Shown: positions 17,250 through 26,013 of the stretch, in pieces | Numbering within the stretch: the stretch's first letter is position 1 | Layout: the number at the start of each line of letters is the position of its first letter | Origin: Arthrobacter crystallopoietes | Lineage (GTDB): Bacteria > Actinomycetota > Actinomycetes > Actinomycetales > Micrococcaceae | Assembly: GCF_017603825.1 (NCBI RefSeq) | Contig: NZ_CP072014.1 | Span: 1,178,001-1,242,000, forward strand | DNA: 64,000 nucleotides | Direction: 5' to 3' | Program-made: the position numbers and the translations under genes | Notes under the pieces: generated by a model | What the model was told of the DNA's origin: nothing | The model's database searches: none | The model's input: only the letters and a program-made list of their open reading frames with translations

Positions 17250-18554
17250 TCAGTGGTCCTGGTGCGCAACGCGCTTGATGAAGAAGGAAGCGATGATGGA
17301 AATCGATGCGCAGCCGGCGACATAGACGGCGATGGGCCACCATTCTCCGCCGCTGATTTCGAAGAGCCACGCAGCGACAATCGGGGCGGTGCCGCCGAAG
17401 ATCGCCGCACCGAGCTGGTAGCCGAGCGAGGCCCCGGTGTAGCGGACCTCGGGTGCGAAGTTTTCTGCGATTAGCGTGCCAAGGATTGCGTTGACGCTAC
17501 CCCATAGGATGCCGAAACCTACGACGGTCGCGGCGAACAGCGCCCAGGTCGCGCCCGTGTTGATCACGAGGTAGTAGGGCACCACGAGAAGGATTGTTGC
17601 CGTGGCCGACCAGCGGTAGAGCAGGGCGCGGGGAATGCTGTCGGAGATGCGGCCGAAGATGGGCATCCAGATAGTGGCCACGAGCGCGGCAGCGGCAACG
17701 GCGAGCAGGACGGTATTCTCACGTGCACCAAGCACACCGGTGGCGTAGGCGATGACGTAGGTGCCGAAGATGTAGAACGGGCCTGTTTCGGCGGCCTTCG
17801 CGCCGATTGACACCAGTACGGCACCGCGGTGCTTTGTGAGGACCTCCTTGATCGGCAGGCGCAGCTGGGCACCCGCCTCGCGCACGCGCTTGAATTCGGG
17901 TGTCTCGTCGAGGCCGTTGCGGATCCAAAGGCCAACGAGCACCAGCACGACGCTCGCGATGAACGGCACGCGCCAGCCCCACGTCAGGAACTGGCCGTCC
18001 GGAAGGAGGGTAAGGAGAGCGACGGCGCCGGCAGCGAGCAGCATGCCCAGACTGATTCCCATCTGCGGTACTGCGCCATAAAGTCCCCGGCGGTTCTTGG
18101 GTGCGTACTCGTAGGCGAGAAGGAGAGCCCCGCCCCATTCGCCGCCGATGCCGAGACCTTGAAGAATACGGCACAGGATGAGCAGGATTGGCGCTGCGAT
18201 GCCGATTGCGGCGTAGTCAGGCAGCAACCCGATTGCGACCGTTCCGCCGCCCATCAGCATCAAGGTGATGAAGAGAGTCTTCTTTCGTCCGATGCGGTCG
18301 CCGATATGAGCGAAGATGACGCCGCCTAAGGGGCGGAAGAAGAAGGTGAGTGAGAACGAGATGTAGGCGAGCAGAGTCGACACGAATTCGCTGTCGCTCG
18401 GGAAGAAAAGCTTGTTGAAGACCAGGGCGGCAACGGTGCCGTATACGAGGAAGTCGAACCACTCGATGACGCTGCCGCTGAGACTGCCCAGCAGCACCCG
18501 GTAGTTCAGCCTGTCTTCGCTCTTTGTCTTGTCTAAGGATGTAGTGATCGCCAA
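17250..18554 (-). CDS. MFS metabolite:proton symporter (MHS family)
   Basis: 434 aa, about 12 membrane helices. The MHS-family start [27 protein letters not shown], the loop motif [30 protein letters not shown] and [38 protein letters not shown] are all present. Translation begins at a TTG (18552-18554) behind a strong AAAGGAG (18561-18567), which decides the start. First gene of the operon with the FMN oxidase, so it probably imports the hydroxy-acid substrate. Two FadR-type dyads lie 26-51 bp upstream of the start codon. Confidence 0.9.
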   Translation of the reverse strand: MAITTSLDKTKSEDRLNYRVLLGSLSGSVIEWFDFLVYGTVAALVFNKLFFPSDSEFVSTLLAYISFSLTFFFRPLGGVIFAHIGDRIGRKKTLFITLMLMGGGTVAIGLLPDYAAIGIAAPILLILCRILQGLGIGGEWGGALLLAYEYAPKNRRGLYGAVPQMGISLGMLLAAGAVALLTLLPDGQFLTWGWRVPFIASVVLVLVGLWIRNGLDETPEFKRVREAGAQLRLPIKEVLTKHRGAVLVSIGAKAAETGPFYIFGTYVIAYATGVLGARENTVLLAVAAAALVATIWMPIFGRISDSIPRALLYRWSATATILLVVPYYLVINTGATWALFAATVVGFGILWGSVNAILGTLIAENFAPEVRYTGASLGYQLGAAIFGGTAPIVAAWLFEISGGEWWPIAVYVAGCASISIIASFFIKRVAHQDH

Positions 18555-18579
18555 GGATCACTCCTTTCAGGATCGAAGG

Positions 18580-18605
18580 TGTGGCCCTACCACATGGTCC
18601 GACCA
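18580..18605 (-). promoter_or_regulatory. tandem FadR/GntR-type operators upstream of the MFS-oxidase operon
   Basis: TGGTCCGACCA (18595-18605) is a perfect 5+1+5 dyad matching the TGGTNNNACCA-type core of the GntR/FadR group. Immediately adjacent, TGTGGCCCTACCACA (18580-18594) is an imperfect copy. Both sit between the regulator gene and the MFS start. Confidence 0.65.
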
Positions 18606-18786
18606 CAGAAAACTTTAGGCTGTGACGGTCGACACGTCAAGGTTTCATGGAAGTTGCCTATGGCAGGTATGCCATTCAGCAAAGTCAGGGGAGTTGGGTA
18701 CCCATGAGGGCCCGCCTTGTTAGGGTGTCAGTGCGCTGCTGGCGTGCCGGACGCGAGCGAATCAGTTTGGCAGGCGGGCAGAATGC

Positions 18787-19472
18787 CTAGTTCGCCGTCT
18801 CCACGTAGTACCCACGAATGTGTTGGCGCACGATTTCTGCGGCTCTCACGCGGTCGCCGCGGCGAAGGGCATCGAAGATTGCGCGATGCTCGGTACGCAG
18901 TCGTTCGGCGGTTGCCTCCCAATTGCTGAGTGCCTGGCGCGGGCAAGCGTGTGATCCGCAATGGAAGTGCGCATGGCGTCCATGAGGGTGCTGATGAGGG
19001 GGTTTCCAGCAGCCCGTGAAACTGTCACGTGAAACTCGGCGTCGAGATGAAGGAAATCTGCGACGAGGATCTCCGGGTCGTCCATGAGCGTCAGCAGCCG
19101 CTCAACTGAGTCCCAGTCTCCCACGCTGGGGTCTGAGTGTTCAGCGGCCCATGTTTCAAGCAGTAGGCGAACCTCATACACGTGCGAGTGTTCGACATGG
19201 CTGGTCGCCAGCTGCATGTTGAGCGCGAGCGTCAGCGCCTGCTCGGGTGCGGCGGTGACAACAGTTCCCGAACGCGGCCCGGAGCCGGTGGCGGCCCGAA
19301 TCGTTCCGAGCGCCTCAAGAACGCGCAATGCCTCGCGTAGCGAGCTTCGAGACACTTTTAGCGTCTCAGCAAGGGCCCGTTCGCTCGGGAGGTGGTCGCC
19401 TATTTTCAGGCGACCACTGGAAAGTTCTCCGGTCACCCAATTCATCACTGTCTCGTGGGCTTTCATCGCCAC
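18787..19472 (-). pseudogene. FadR/GntR-family regulator with a single-base frameshift
   Basis: GTG start at 19472 (or ATG 19466). The N-terminal winged helix is intact: HETVMNWVTGELSSGRLKIGDHLPSERALAETLKVSRSSLREALRVLEALGTIRAATGSGPRSGTVV. An FCD ligand domain follows. After HTLARAR (near 18940) the frame diverges into low-quality sequence ending at 18846. Moving one base restores the expected FCD end: QALSNWEATAERLRTEHRAIFDALRRGD, then RAAEIVRQHIRGYYVETAN and a stop at 18787-18789. So one base is missing around 18935-18945. The gene precedes the MFS-oxidase operon, probably its target. Either a real recent null allele or a sequencing error. Confidence 0.85.
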
Positions 19473-19595
19473 CGATTATTGCAGGTCAGTGACGGCACAT
19501 CCGCTTTGGCGACTGTATGCGGTGCGTGAGGTGGGGCCGGCGTAGATGATGCTGCAGTAAGCTTCTTTCGCCGAGCAACACTCTGGAAGGAAGCG

Positions 19596-20723
19596 ATGAC
19601 CGTCCCCACCCCAGCCACCCCGCAGGTCCACGCCGAAGAGGATGTCGACCGGTACGACGCCGGCTACCGCAGTTGGCTGGCCGAGGCGCTGGCGAAGGTC
19701 CAGGCGGACGCCAACCGCTCTTCCGACACGCACTTGCTCGCCGTGCCGCTGCCGGAACAGTGGGGCGTGGACCTCTACCTGAAGGACGAGTCCACCCATC
19801 CCACCGGTTCGCTGAAGCACCGGCTGGCCCGTTCGCTTTTCCTGCACGCCTTGTGCAACGGCTGGATCCGGCCGGGCAAGCCGGTCATCGAAGCCTCGAG
19901 CGGCTCCACCGCCATCTCCGAGGCGTACTTCGCGCGCCTGATCGGGGTACCCTTCATCGCGGTCATGGCCCGGTCCACCAGCCAGCAGAAGGTCCAGCTG
20001 ATCGAGTTCTACGGGGGCCAGTGCCACTCCGTGGAGAACCCGAACGAGGTGTACGAGGCCGCCGCAGCCCTGGCCCGGCAAACCGGCGGCCATTACATGG
20101 ACCAGTTCACTTATGCCGAGCGGGCCACCGACTGGCGGGGCAACAACAACATCGCCGAATCGATTTTCGACCAGATGTCGCAGGAGCGGCACCCGGAGCC
20201 TGCCTGGATCGTCGCTACCGCCGGCACCGGCGGAACCTCGGCCACGCTCGCCCGCTACATCCGCTATACCGGGCGGGCCACGGGAATCTGCGTCGCAGAT
20301 CCGGAAAACTCGGCGTTCTTCCCGGCCTGGCGGGAGCAGGATGCCAGCGTCACTACGGCCACCGGTTCCCGGATCGAGGGGATCGGCCGCCAACGCGTCG
20401 AAGCCAGCTTCATCGGATCCGCGATCGACCGGATGATGCGTGTGCCCGATGCCGCCGCAATGGCCTCGATCCGTCTGCTGGCAGAACTGCTGGGCCGGCG
20501 GACCGGCGCGTCGACCGGAACAGGCCTGTGGTCGGCGTTCCGGATCATTTCCGAAATGATCAACACCGGCCAGCAGGGCAGCGTTGTGTCGTTGATCTGC
20601 GATCCTGGGGACAGGTACCTCGACAAGTACTACTCCGACGAATGGCTGGTCGAAAACAAGATCGACGTCGGACCGTACTACCGCCGGTTGGAGACTTTCA
20701 TGAATACGGGCACCCTTTCCTAA
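19596..20723 (+). CDS. PLP-dependent cysteine synthase-fold lyase (Cds1-like L-cysteine desulfhydrase)
   Basis: 375 aa, start behind GGAAGG. Fold-type-II PLP enzyme: Schiff-base lysine in [16 protein letters not shown], asparagine-loop equivalent [19 protein letters not shown], and the phosphate-binding glycine loop [17 protein letters not shown]. The C-terminal [15 protein letters not shown] and [16 protein letters not shown] resemble the mycobacterial Cds1 group, which releases sulfide, ammonia and pyruvate from cysteine, rather than CysK/CysM. Sulfide detoxification or cysteine turnover is expected in the cytosol. It stands alone between the FadR gene and a convergent glycosyltransferase. 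Cystathionine beta-synthase or O-acetylserine lyase activity cannot be excluded. Confidence 0.8.
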   Translation: MTVPTPATPQVHAEEDVDRYDAGYRSWLAEALAKVQADANRSSDTHLLAVPLPEQWGVDLYLKDESTHPTGSLKHRLARSLFLHALCNGWIRPGKPVIEASSGSTAISEAYFARLIGVPFIAVMARSTSQQKVQLIEFYGGQCHSVENPNEVYEAAAALARQTGGHYMDQFTYAERATDWRGNNNIAESIFDQMSQERHPEPAWIVATAGTGGTSATLARYIRYTGRATGICVADPENSAFFPAWREQDASVTTATGSRIEGIGRQRVEASFIGSAIDRMMRVPDAAAMASIRLLAELLGRRTGASTGTGLWSAFRIISEMINTGQQGSVVSLICDPGDRYLDKYYSDEWLVENKIDVGPYYRRLETFMNTGTLS

Positions 20724-20763
20724 ACGACGGGCAAGACTGTCGCCTGCTTGAAGCGTCTGCGCG

Positions 20764-22095
20764 CTACTCAGGCCTGCCGAACAGCGGGTTGTTGGTTGCG
20801 GAAATGCTTTCCACCAGGTCGGCCAGCTCGTCCACGCCCCGGGAGGCCTGGATTGCGCGGCCGATCCGGGTGCTTGCTTCGCGGTAGGAACCGTTGGAGA
20901 GGACCCTGCGGACGGCCTTCGCCACGGCTGCTGGTTTGGCTCGGTTGGTGCGCAAGTTGATGCCGGCGCCTGACCAAGCCACCCGCGCACAGACCTCGGG
21001 CTTGTCCTCGGTTTGCCCGGCAACGACCAGCGGAACGCCATGCCGCAGCGCGAACTGTACGCCACCGTAACCGCCATTGGTCACCAAGACATCGGTCTTG
21101 GACAACAGTTCGTCATAGGGCAGATAAGAGGCCACCCGTACGTTCTCGGGCAGCGGACCAGCGAGATCCTCCACCGGCCGTCCACCGGTGCTAACGACGA
21201 CGAGGACGTCGTCGTCAGCCAGGCCATCGATTGTCGGCCGGACGAGATCGCCAAAATCCCTGTTAGCAACCGTTCCCTGGGTTACATGTACAGTCGGGCG
21301 GCCGGCGTCGAGATCTCCCCACCATTCAGGCACGGCGGCGCTCGCAGCCGATTCCGTTGCTTGCGTTCCGCTTTGGGACACCGGTCCCACGAAGTGCACT
21401 GTCGATGGAAGGTCTGTGCGCGGATACTCGAATTCGGCAACGGTGAACTGGGCAATCCGGTCCGCGGCGCGGGGCCAATCCATGAAGAACGTCGGGAAAG
21501 GAGTTCCTCTGACTTCCAGCGCAACTTCGTCGGCATACTTCTGAACCGGGCCAAAGACCACCTTCTCCGTGAAGGTCTTCAGCGCGCGGTTCCGCAGCCG
21601 CCCGGCGTGTCCGGCCGACGGTTGAATACCCAGTCCGTAGGGTGCGGTGTCCCGGCTGGCGAGGCTGAGCGGGACAATGCCGCAGTTGATGACGGCTGGA
21701 TACGCGGACTTCCGCCCGGCCAGCAGCAGCGCGGCGCCCATAAACAGCGATTCCGCCAGGACGGCGTCCGCCGGACGCTCGGAAAGGGCGGCTTGGATTG
21801 CTTCATACTGCGCCTTCCCCGGACGCATGAAGATCTCTTTGATGTCGAACCGGATTCCCTTGGGGCCCTTAAGCCCTACCCTTCCGGGAAAGGCTCCATC
21901 GAGATTGCTGTCGTCGAAGTCTGCCTCCGACGGGAGTTGGACGAAGGTTGCACCGGTATCGGCAACACGGTCCTTGTACCGTTTGCCGGTGAGGAAGCGG
22001 ACATCATGTCCGCGTTCGACGAGGCCGGCAGCGACCGCGAGCATCGGTGTGACATGGCCGATCAGGGGACTGGAGCAGACGAGGACCGCGGCCAT
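20764..22095 (-). CDS. MGT-type GT1 glycosyltransferase
   Basis: 443 aa, two Rossmann-like halves (GT-B fold). N-terminal acceptor half: VLVCSSPLIGHVTPMLAVAAGLVERGHDVRFLTGKRY. C-terminal nucleotide-sugar half: VHVTQGTVANRDFGDLVRPTIDGLAD, VRVASYLPYDELLSKTDVLVTNGGYGGVQFALRHGVPLVVAGQTEDKPEVCARV. The GG-x-G-x2 loop and the Q-x-D-x-P-like block match UGT/MGT enzymes that glycosylate small hydrophobic compounds, macrolides included. It is divergent from a TetR gene with a dyad between them, so it is probably an inducible detoxification enzyme. Confidence 0.88.
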   Translation of the reverse strand: MAAVLVCSSPLIGHVTPMLAVAAGLVERGHDVRFLTGKRYKDRVADTGATFVQLPSEADFDDSNLDGAFPGRVGLKGPKGIRFDIKEIFMRPGKAQYEAIQAALSERPADAVLAESLFMGAALLLAGRKSAYPAVINCGIVPLSLASRDTAPYGLGIQPSAGHAGRLRNRALKTFTEKVVFGPVQKYADEVALEVRGTPFPTFFMDWPRAADRIAQFTVAEFEYPRTDLPSTVHFVGPVSQSGTQATESAASAAVPEWWGDLDAGRPTVHVTQGTVANRDFGDLVRPTIDGLADDDVLVVVSTGGRPVEDLAGPLPENVRVASYLPYDELLSKTDVLVTNGGYGGVQFALRHGVPLVVAGQTEDKPEVCARVAWSGAGINLRTNRAKPAAVAKAVRRVLSNGSYREASTRIGRAIQASRGVDELADLVESISATNNPLFGRPE

Positions 22096-22137
22096 GATGT
22101 TCTCCTATGAAGTTGGTTACGTTGAATCAGTTTTCAT

Positions 22138-22152
22138 TACTGTGAGACAGTA
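22138..22152. promoter_or_regulatory. dyad operator between glycosyltransferase and TetR genes
   Basis: TACTGT-GAG-ACAGTA is a perfect 6+3+6 inverted repeat lying 6 bp before the TetR start codon and 43 bp before the divergent glycosyltransferase. This is the usual place for a TetR autoregulatory operator serving both genes. Confidence 0.7.
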
Positions 22153-22158
22153 GTCAAT

Positions 22159-22803
22159 ATGGAAAGGCAAGATTCTCCGCCCCGCAGGTACAAGTCGGTG
22201 CTCCGGACCGAGCAGGCCAACGCGACGCGGCATCGCGTGTTGGAAGCGGCCGGCCATTGCTTCGCCGCAAAAGGGTTCACAGCGACCACTCTTGGTGCCA
22301 TCGCGGCCGAGGCTGGAGTCTCGGTGGAGACGGTCCAGTCGCACGGACCCAAACGCCGGCTCCTGCTGGCTGCCCTGGAGACGGCGTCGGCAGGCGTGGA
22401 TGGTGGCCGTTCCATTCTGGAGGTGCCGGCGGCAAAGGCGGTGATGGCGGAGGAGAACGTCAGGGAAGCTTTGACCGGGCTCGCCCATTTTGCAGCGGAT
22501 CTGAATGCGCGGGTGGGCCGGCTTTGGCAAGCGGTAGTGTCCGCTGCCCAAGGCGATCCGGACATCGCAGCGGCGCATTCCGCATTGCAGACGCGAATCC
22601 GTGCGGATTTTGTGCAGGTCGCCCAGGTGCTTGGGCAGCGCGGGGGGCTGCGGCCGGATCTGGACACCGAAGATGTGGCAGCTACCCTGTGGGTTCTGAC
22701 GTCGCCGTATCAGTATGAACTGCTGGTCGTTCAATCGGAATGGACGCAGGAACGCTACCGAGCCTGGCTGGCGCGGATGGTTTCCGAAGCGGTGCTGTCC
22801 TGA
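22159..22803 (+). CDS. TetR-family transcriptional regulator
   Basis: 214 aa. N-terminal HTH: ATRHRVLEAAGHCFAAKGFTATTLGAIAAEAGVSVETVQSHGPKRRLLLAALETA (residues about 18-72), followed by an all-helical ligand domain with LTGLAHFAADLNARVGRLWQAVVSAAQGDPDIAAAHSALQTR. The recognition helix ends VETVQSHGPKR, where YxHF is usual, a common variation. It is divergent from the glycosyltransferase across a 63-bp spacer holding a perfect dyad. Control of that gene and itself is likely. Confidence 0.88.
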   Translation: MERQDSPPRRYKSVLRTEQANATRHRVLEAAGHCFAAKGFTATTLGAIAAEAGVSVETVQSHGPKRRLLLAALETASAGVDGGRSILEVPAAKAVMAEENVREALTGLAHFAADLNARVGRLWQAVVSAAQGDPDIAAAHSALQTRIRADFVQVAQVLGQRGGLRPDLDTEDVAATLWVLTSPYQYELLVVQSEWTQERYRAWLARMVSEAVLS

Positions 22804-22825
22804 CTGGGCTGGTTGCAGCGCAAAC

Positions 22826-22885
22826 TGCGCAGTGAGTCTGGGCGCCCTGCACATTCACATTTCTCTTGAACTCGAGGAGCCGGGC
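22826..22885 (-). pseudogene. remnant of a PH-domain gene C-terminus
   Basis: On the minus strand the segment reads LLEFKRNVNVQGAQTHCAVCA. This parallels IRLEFKGNVNVQGLSQLIAQFVL at the end of the intact PH-domain gene at 24024. At DNA level, 22846-22880 (CCCTGCACATTCACATTTC and following) matches 24054-24090. It is a decayed partial duplicate on the other side of the polymerase gene. Confidence 0.6.
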
Positions 22886-22947
22886 CCGCTGGCGACAGGA
22901 AGCGGAGAGCCGGTGCGTGGCCGTGATGTTTAGGGCAGACTGGTGGC

Positions 22948-24021
22948 GTGAGCGGAATCCCATGGGTACTGCACGTCGATCTCGACCAGTTCATCGCTGC
23001 CGTCGAAGTACTCCGACGGCCGGAGCTTGCAGGCAAGCCGATCATTGTCGGAGGCCGGGGCGACCCCACGGAACGAGCGGTGGTTTCGACCGCATCCTAC
23101 GAAGCCAGGGCGTTCGGCGTGGGTTCCGGAATGCCCTTACGCATTGCGGCCCGGAAAGTGCCCGACGCCGTGATCCTGCCCGTCGATCAGGAGGCTTACC
23201 TCGCGGTCTCTGAAACGGTGATGGCGACTCTGCGCGCGCAGCCCGGAGCGACCGTGCAGGTGCTGGGGTGGGATGAAGCCTTTGTGGGGACCGAGACAGA
23301 GAATCCGGAAGCCTACGCCCGGCAGGTGCAGGCCGCTGTGCTGGAGCGAACGCAGCTGCACTGCAGCGTGGGCATCGGCGACACCTTGGTCCGGGCCAAG
23401 AACGCCACCGGGTTCGGCAAGCCGGCCGGCGTCTTTCGCCTTACTGCCAAAAACTGGCTGGACATCATGGGCGGCCGTCCCACCAAGGACCTGTGGGGCG
23501 TCGGTACCAAAGTGTCGGCGCGGCTGGCCAAGCTCGGCATCAACACCGTCGCCGAGCTCGCCGCGGCCGACCCACGGGACCTGGTCCCGGAGTTCGGCCC
23601 CAAGATGGGTCCTTGGTACGCCGAGCTTGGACGCGGGGACGGCGCCCGCGTTGTGGACGACACTCCGTGGGTCGCCCGCGGGCATAGCCGGGAGACCACC
23701 TTCCAGCGCAACCTGACCGAGCCCGCCCAGGTGGACGACGCCGTGCGGGATCTGACAGCGCGAGTCCTCGAGGACGTTGTCTCCGAAGGGCGGCCGGTCG
23801 TAGGCCTGACCCTCAAGGTTCGGTACGCACCGTTCTTCACCAAGACCCACGCGAGGAAGATTCCCGAGACCTTCGACCGGAACGAAATCCTCGCGCGGGC
23901 CCTGGACCTCGCAACCGCAATCGAACCGGGCCGGCCCATCCGACTCCTGGGCCTGCGGGCCGAAATGACAATGCCGGACGACGCCCGAAAGGGACATACG
24001 CCAACCCGCGGCGGTTGGTGA
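22948..24021 (+). CDS. Y-family DNA polymerase (DinB/Pol IV-like)
   Basis: GTG start; 357 aa. Palm motif 1 VLHVDLDQFIAAVEVLRRPELAGKPIIVGG supplies the first Asp; VSTASYEARAFGVGSGMPLRIAARKVPDAVILP is the fingers region. The second metal motif reads VLGWDEAFVGTE instead of the usual SIDEAYLD, keeping D and E. HCSVGIGDTLVRAKNATGFGKPAGVF, an HhH region WGVGTKVSARLAKLGINTVAELA, and a little-finger domain (SRETTFQRNLTEPAQV) complete it. The C-terminus KGHTPTRGGW has no clear QLxLF clamp-binding motif. It would perform translesion synthesis. The genes on either side are a PH-domain gene and its remnant. Confidence 0.88.
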   Translation: MSGIPWVLHVDLDQFIAAVEVLRRPELAGKPIIVGGRGDPTERAVVSTASYEARAFGVGSGMPLRIAARKVPDAVILPVDQEAYLAVSETVMATLRAQPGATVQVLGWDEAFVGTETENPEAYARQVQAAVLERTQLHCSVGIGDTLVRAKNATGFGKPAGVFRLTAKNWLDIMGGRPTKDLWGVGTKVSARLAKLGINTVAELAAADPRDLVPEFGPKMGPWYAELGRGDGARVVDDTPWVARGHSRETTFQRNLTEPAQVDDAVRDLTARVLEDVVSEGRPVVGLTLKVRYAPFFTKTHARKIPETFDRNEILARALDLATAIEPGRPIRLLGLRAEMTMPDDARKGHTPTRGGW

Positions 24022-24023
24022 AG

Positions 24024-24389
24024 CTACAGGACGAACTGGGCTATGAGTTGCGAGAGCCCCTGCACATTGACGTTTCCCTTGAACTCAAGGCGGATCTTGC
24101 CAAGCCCGCTGAACCATAGGTCAAGCTCGCCGTCGAGGTCAAAGGTACCGGCGGTTTCCACGGAGAACGCCTGGACCTTCGAGTAGGGAAGTGAGGTAAA
24201 GTCGCGCTTCTTGCCCGTCATGCCCTGGATATTAACGGCGATCAAGCGCTTATCGGTGAAGACCACGAAATCGCGGATGCCACGAAAAGCGGCAATCGCA
24301 TTTTCGCCCTGAATGAGCAGTGGTTGGTCCAACAGGTGGAGGTTATCCGCTAGCAGGGTCTCCAGCTCTTGCCGCCCGGAGCATAGCAA
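24024..24389 (-). CDS. bacterial PH-domain protein (bPH_3-like)
   Basis: Up to 121 aa. The PH core is clear: NAIAAFRGIRDFVVFTDKRLIAVNIQGMTGKKRDFTSLPYSKVQAFSVETAGTFDLDGELDLWFSGLGKIRLEFKGNVNV, finishing with LSQLIAQFVL. This is the small stand-alone bacterial PH family, whose molecular role is not established. The upstream ATG at 24389 overlaps the end of another small ORF, and the family sequence begins only near residue 12, so a later non-ATG start is possible. A decayed duplicate of its 3' end lies on the other side of dinB. Confidence 0.75.
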   Translation of the reverse strand: MLCSGRQELETLLADNLHLLDQPLLIQGENAIAAFRGIRDFVVFTDKRLIAVNIQGMTGKKRDFTSLPYSKVQAFSVETAGTFDLDGELDLWFSGLGKIRLEFKGNVNVQGLSQLIAQFVL

Positions 24390-24541
24390 CGCGGACCGGT
24401 GTACCCCGGGTAGGGATTCTGTTGGGCAGGGGCCGGAGCCGGCGCAACGTTGTTCTGTTTCGGCGCTTCGTAAGCCGGTGCTCGTGGAGCCGGCGGGGCG
24501 GCGCGTCGCCGCTTCTGCTTCCGCTGCCGGGCGGGCGACAT
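24350..24541 (-). CDS. small basic, Pro/Ala-rich hypothetical protein with a CYAPGG-WRPC tail
   Basis: 63 aa: a basic N-terminus (MSPARQRKQKRRR), a Pro/Ala linker and an ordered tail YPGYTGPRCYAPGGKSWRPC with two cysteines 11 residues apart. The tail looks like a conserved small module, possibly a Cys-bridged or metal-binding knob. It overlaps the long form of the PH gene by 40 bp on the same strand. I do not recognise the family; it is judged coding by composition and tail structure. Confidence 0.4.
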   Translation of the reverse strand: MSPARQRKQKRRRAAPPAPRAPAYEAPKQNNVAPAPAPAQQNPYPGYTGPRCYAPGGKSWRPC

Positions 24542-24841
24542 TTCACGAGTGTCTTAGGTGAGTGCCTGCCACCTCATCGCCCGGAAGGCCGAGACCAAGT
24601 CTCCGGTGGCCTTCGACATCGCGTAACGGCCGTACAAAGGACCGATTCTGCAGCATCGGAGTGTGCCAACCAGCCGGCGCTGGTTAAAAGGCGGGGCCCC
24701 GGATCAACTCGATGATCGCGGCGGCATCGCCGATGACTGGTTCTCCCGGAACGGTCGCGGTGTAGATGGCTCGGGGTATCACAGTTGCTCAGCTTCAGTG
24801 AGCCTCGGCCTCGACACCACCAGAAGAGCTGATGCAGACCC
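24542..24841. other. intergenic stretch with no supported gene
   Basis: No convincing ORF on either strand. One short plus-strand segment (24560-24626) reads like a C-terminus (HLIARKAETKSPVAFDIA then stop) but has no start or family match. Confidence 0.4.
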
Positions 24842-25753
24842 CTATAGACCCGTCTGGCTCACTCCGTACTCGGCCTGCTCGGGGGTGAAGCCCTCGAATA
24901 TCAGCTGGTCGTACAGCCCGCCGCGAGAGAAGGAAGTGTAGTCGAGGTAGTCCTTGGCTTTGTTGGCAGCCTGCTCGTTCCAGTCGACTGTCACGCGGTC
25001 TACTGCCCAAGTCGCATCCTCGGTCGAAAACTCCTCGAACTCCAGTTGACCGATCAGACCGGTGCGTGAGAAGGCGGTGTAGTCGAGGTAATCAGCAGCT
25101 TTCCGCAGAGCATTCTGCTGACTGATTGTCCCGGCATTGGCCTTGGCAGCAGCCTCAGCTTCTGCCTTGGCGGCAGCAGCCGCCTCAGCTTCTGCCTTAG
25201 CGGCAGCATCCGCCTCAGCTTTCTCCTTGGCAGCAGCATCAGCTTCTGCCTTGGCGGCAGCATCCGCCTCAGCTTTCTCCTTAGCAGCGGCCTCAGTCTC
25301 AGCGTCGGCTTTAGCATCGGCAGGATCCTCTGTTGGCTCTGCCGCGGTAGCAACAGCGGAGCTTTCCGGGGCGGAAACGGCCGAGACGGACGTTGTGGGA
25401 GCCGACTCGCCGCGGGTGGCGTTGAAAATGATGCTCAGGACGATGAAAACACCTGTGACGATCCAGGCCATTTTCTTGTGTTTGTCGTAACCCTCCAGCG
25501 GAAAGCCCCGCTTATCGCGGGTCTTGTTCGCCAGAACGAGAATAAGGTCGACGAGCGCCCATACGCCCAGACCGCCGAAGGTGACCAGCTTGAGGACACC
25601 GGTTCCGATTTTGCCCAGGTAGAACCGATCCACGCCCAAAACGCCGAGGAGGAGGGAGAGCAACCAAGTCACAAGGAACGATTTATTGCTCAGCTGCGGC
25701 TGTCCATAGCCGTGGGTTGGAGGATATGGGGCAGTGTAGGGGTTTTGGCTCAT
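24842..25753 (-). CDS. TM2-domain membrane protein with C-terminal Ltp repeats
   Basis: Start at ATG 25753 (MSQNPYTAPYPPTHGYGQPQ) behind GGAAGG; 303 aa. TM2 domain at residues about 22-80: SFLVTWLLSLLLGVLGVDRFYLGKIGTGVLKLVTFGGLGVWALVDLILV. A third membrane helix follows (KMAWIVTGVFIVLSIIF). Then come an Ala/Lys/Glu heptad-like stretch (about 140-205, repeats of AAAKEKAEAD) and two Ltp-type helical repeats: AADYLDYTAFSRTGLIGQLEFEEFSTEDATWAVDRV and AKDYLDYTSFSRGGLYDQLIFEGFTPEQAEYGVSQ. Ltp repeats occur in phage/prophage surface lipoproteins that block superinfection and in many host surface proteins. The order suggests a membrane anchor, a stalk and an extracytoplasmic Ltp head. Activity is unknown. 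Confidence 0.85.
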   Translation of the reverse strand: MSQNPYTAPYPPTHGYGQPQLSNKSFLVTWLLSLLLGVLGVDRFYLGKIGTGVLKLVTFGGLGVWALVDLILVLANKTRDKRGFPLEGYDKHKKMAWIVTGVFIVLSIIFNATRGESAPTTSVSAVSAPESSAVATAAEPTEDPADAKADAETEAAAKEKAEADAAAKAEADAAAKEKAEADAAAKAEAEAAAAAKAEAEAAAKANAGTISQQNALRKAADYLDYTAFSRTGLIGQLEFEEFSTEDATWAVDRVTVDWNEQAANKAKDYLDYTSFSRGGLYDQLIFEGFTPEQAEYGVSQTGL

Positions 25754-26013
25754 GAGAGTCCTTCCAGAGGACACTTGACCGACGTGCGATGCGAAGTGTG
25801 CGAGGTGGGTGCGGTGATGGACGCGCATAGAGGGAACTCAGCATGGAGCGCGGGCCGCAAAGGCGGTTGATTGCGCCAACAGACAGTTAAAAACAAATCG
25901 CTTCCCCCAATAGCGACACGGGCGTAGATGCCCGTAAACGTCTGCTACAGCTTAATCGATACATCTATGCAAATCAATCGAATTGGAAGTGACTTATCAG
26001 GCGTCGACGCTGC

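Noticed and set aside
25137-25380. Repetitive Ala-rich DNA that might be a CRISPR-like or tandem array
   Set aside because: The repeats are codon-level repetition of the Ala/Lys/Glu stalk in the TM2-Ltp protein; no spacers of constant length.
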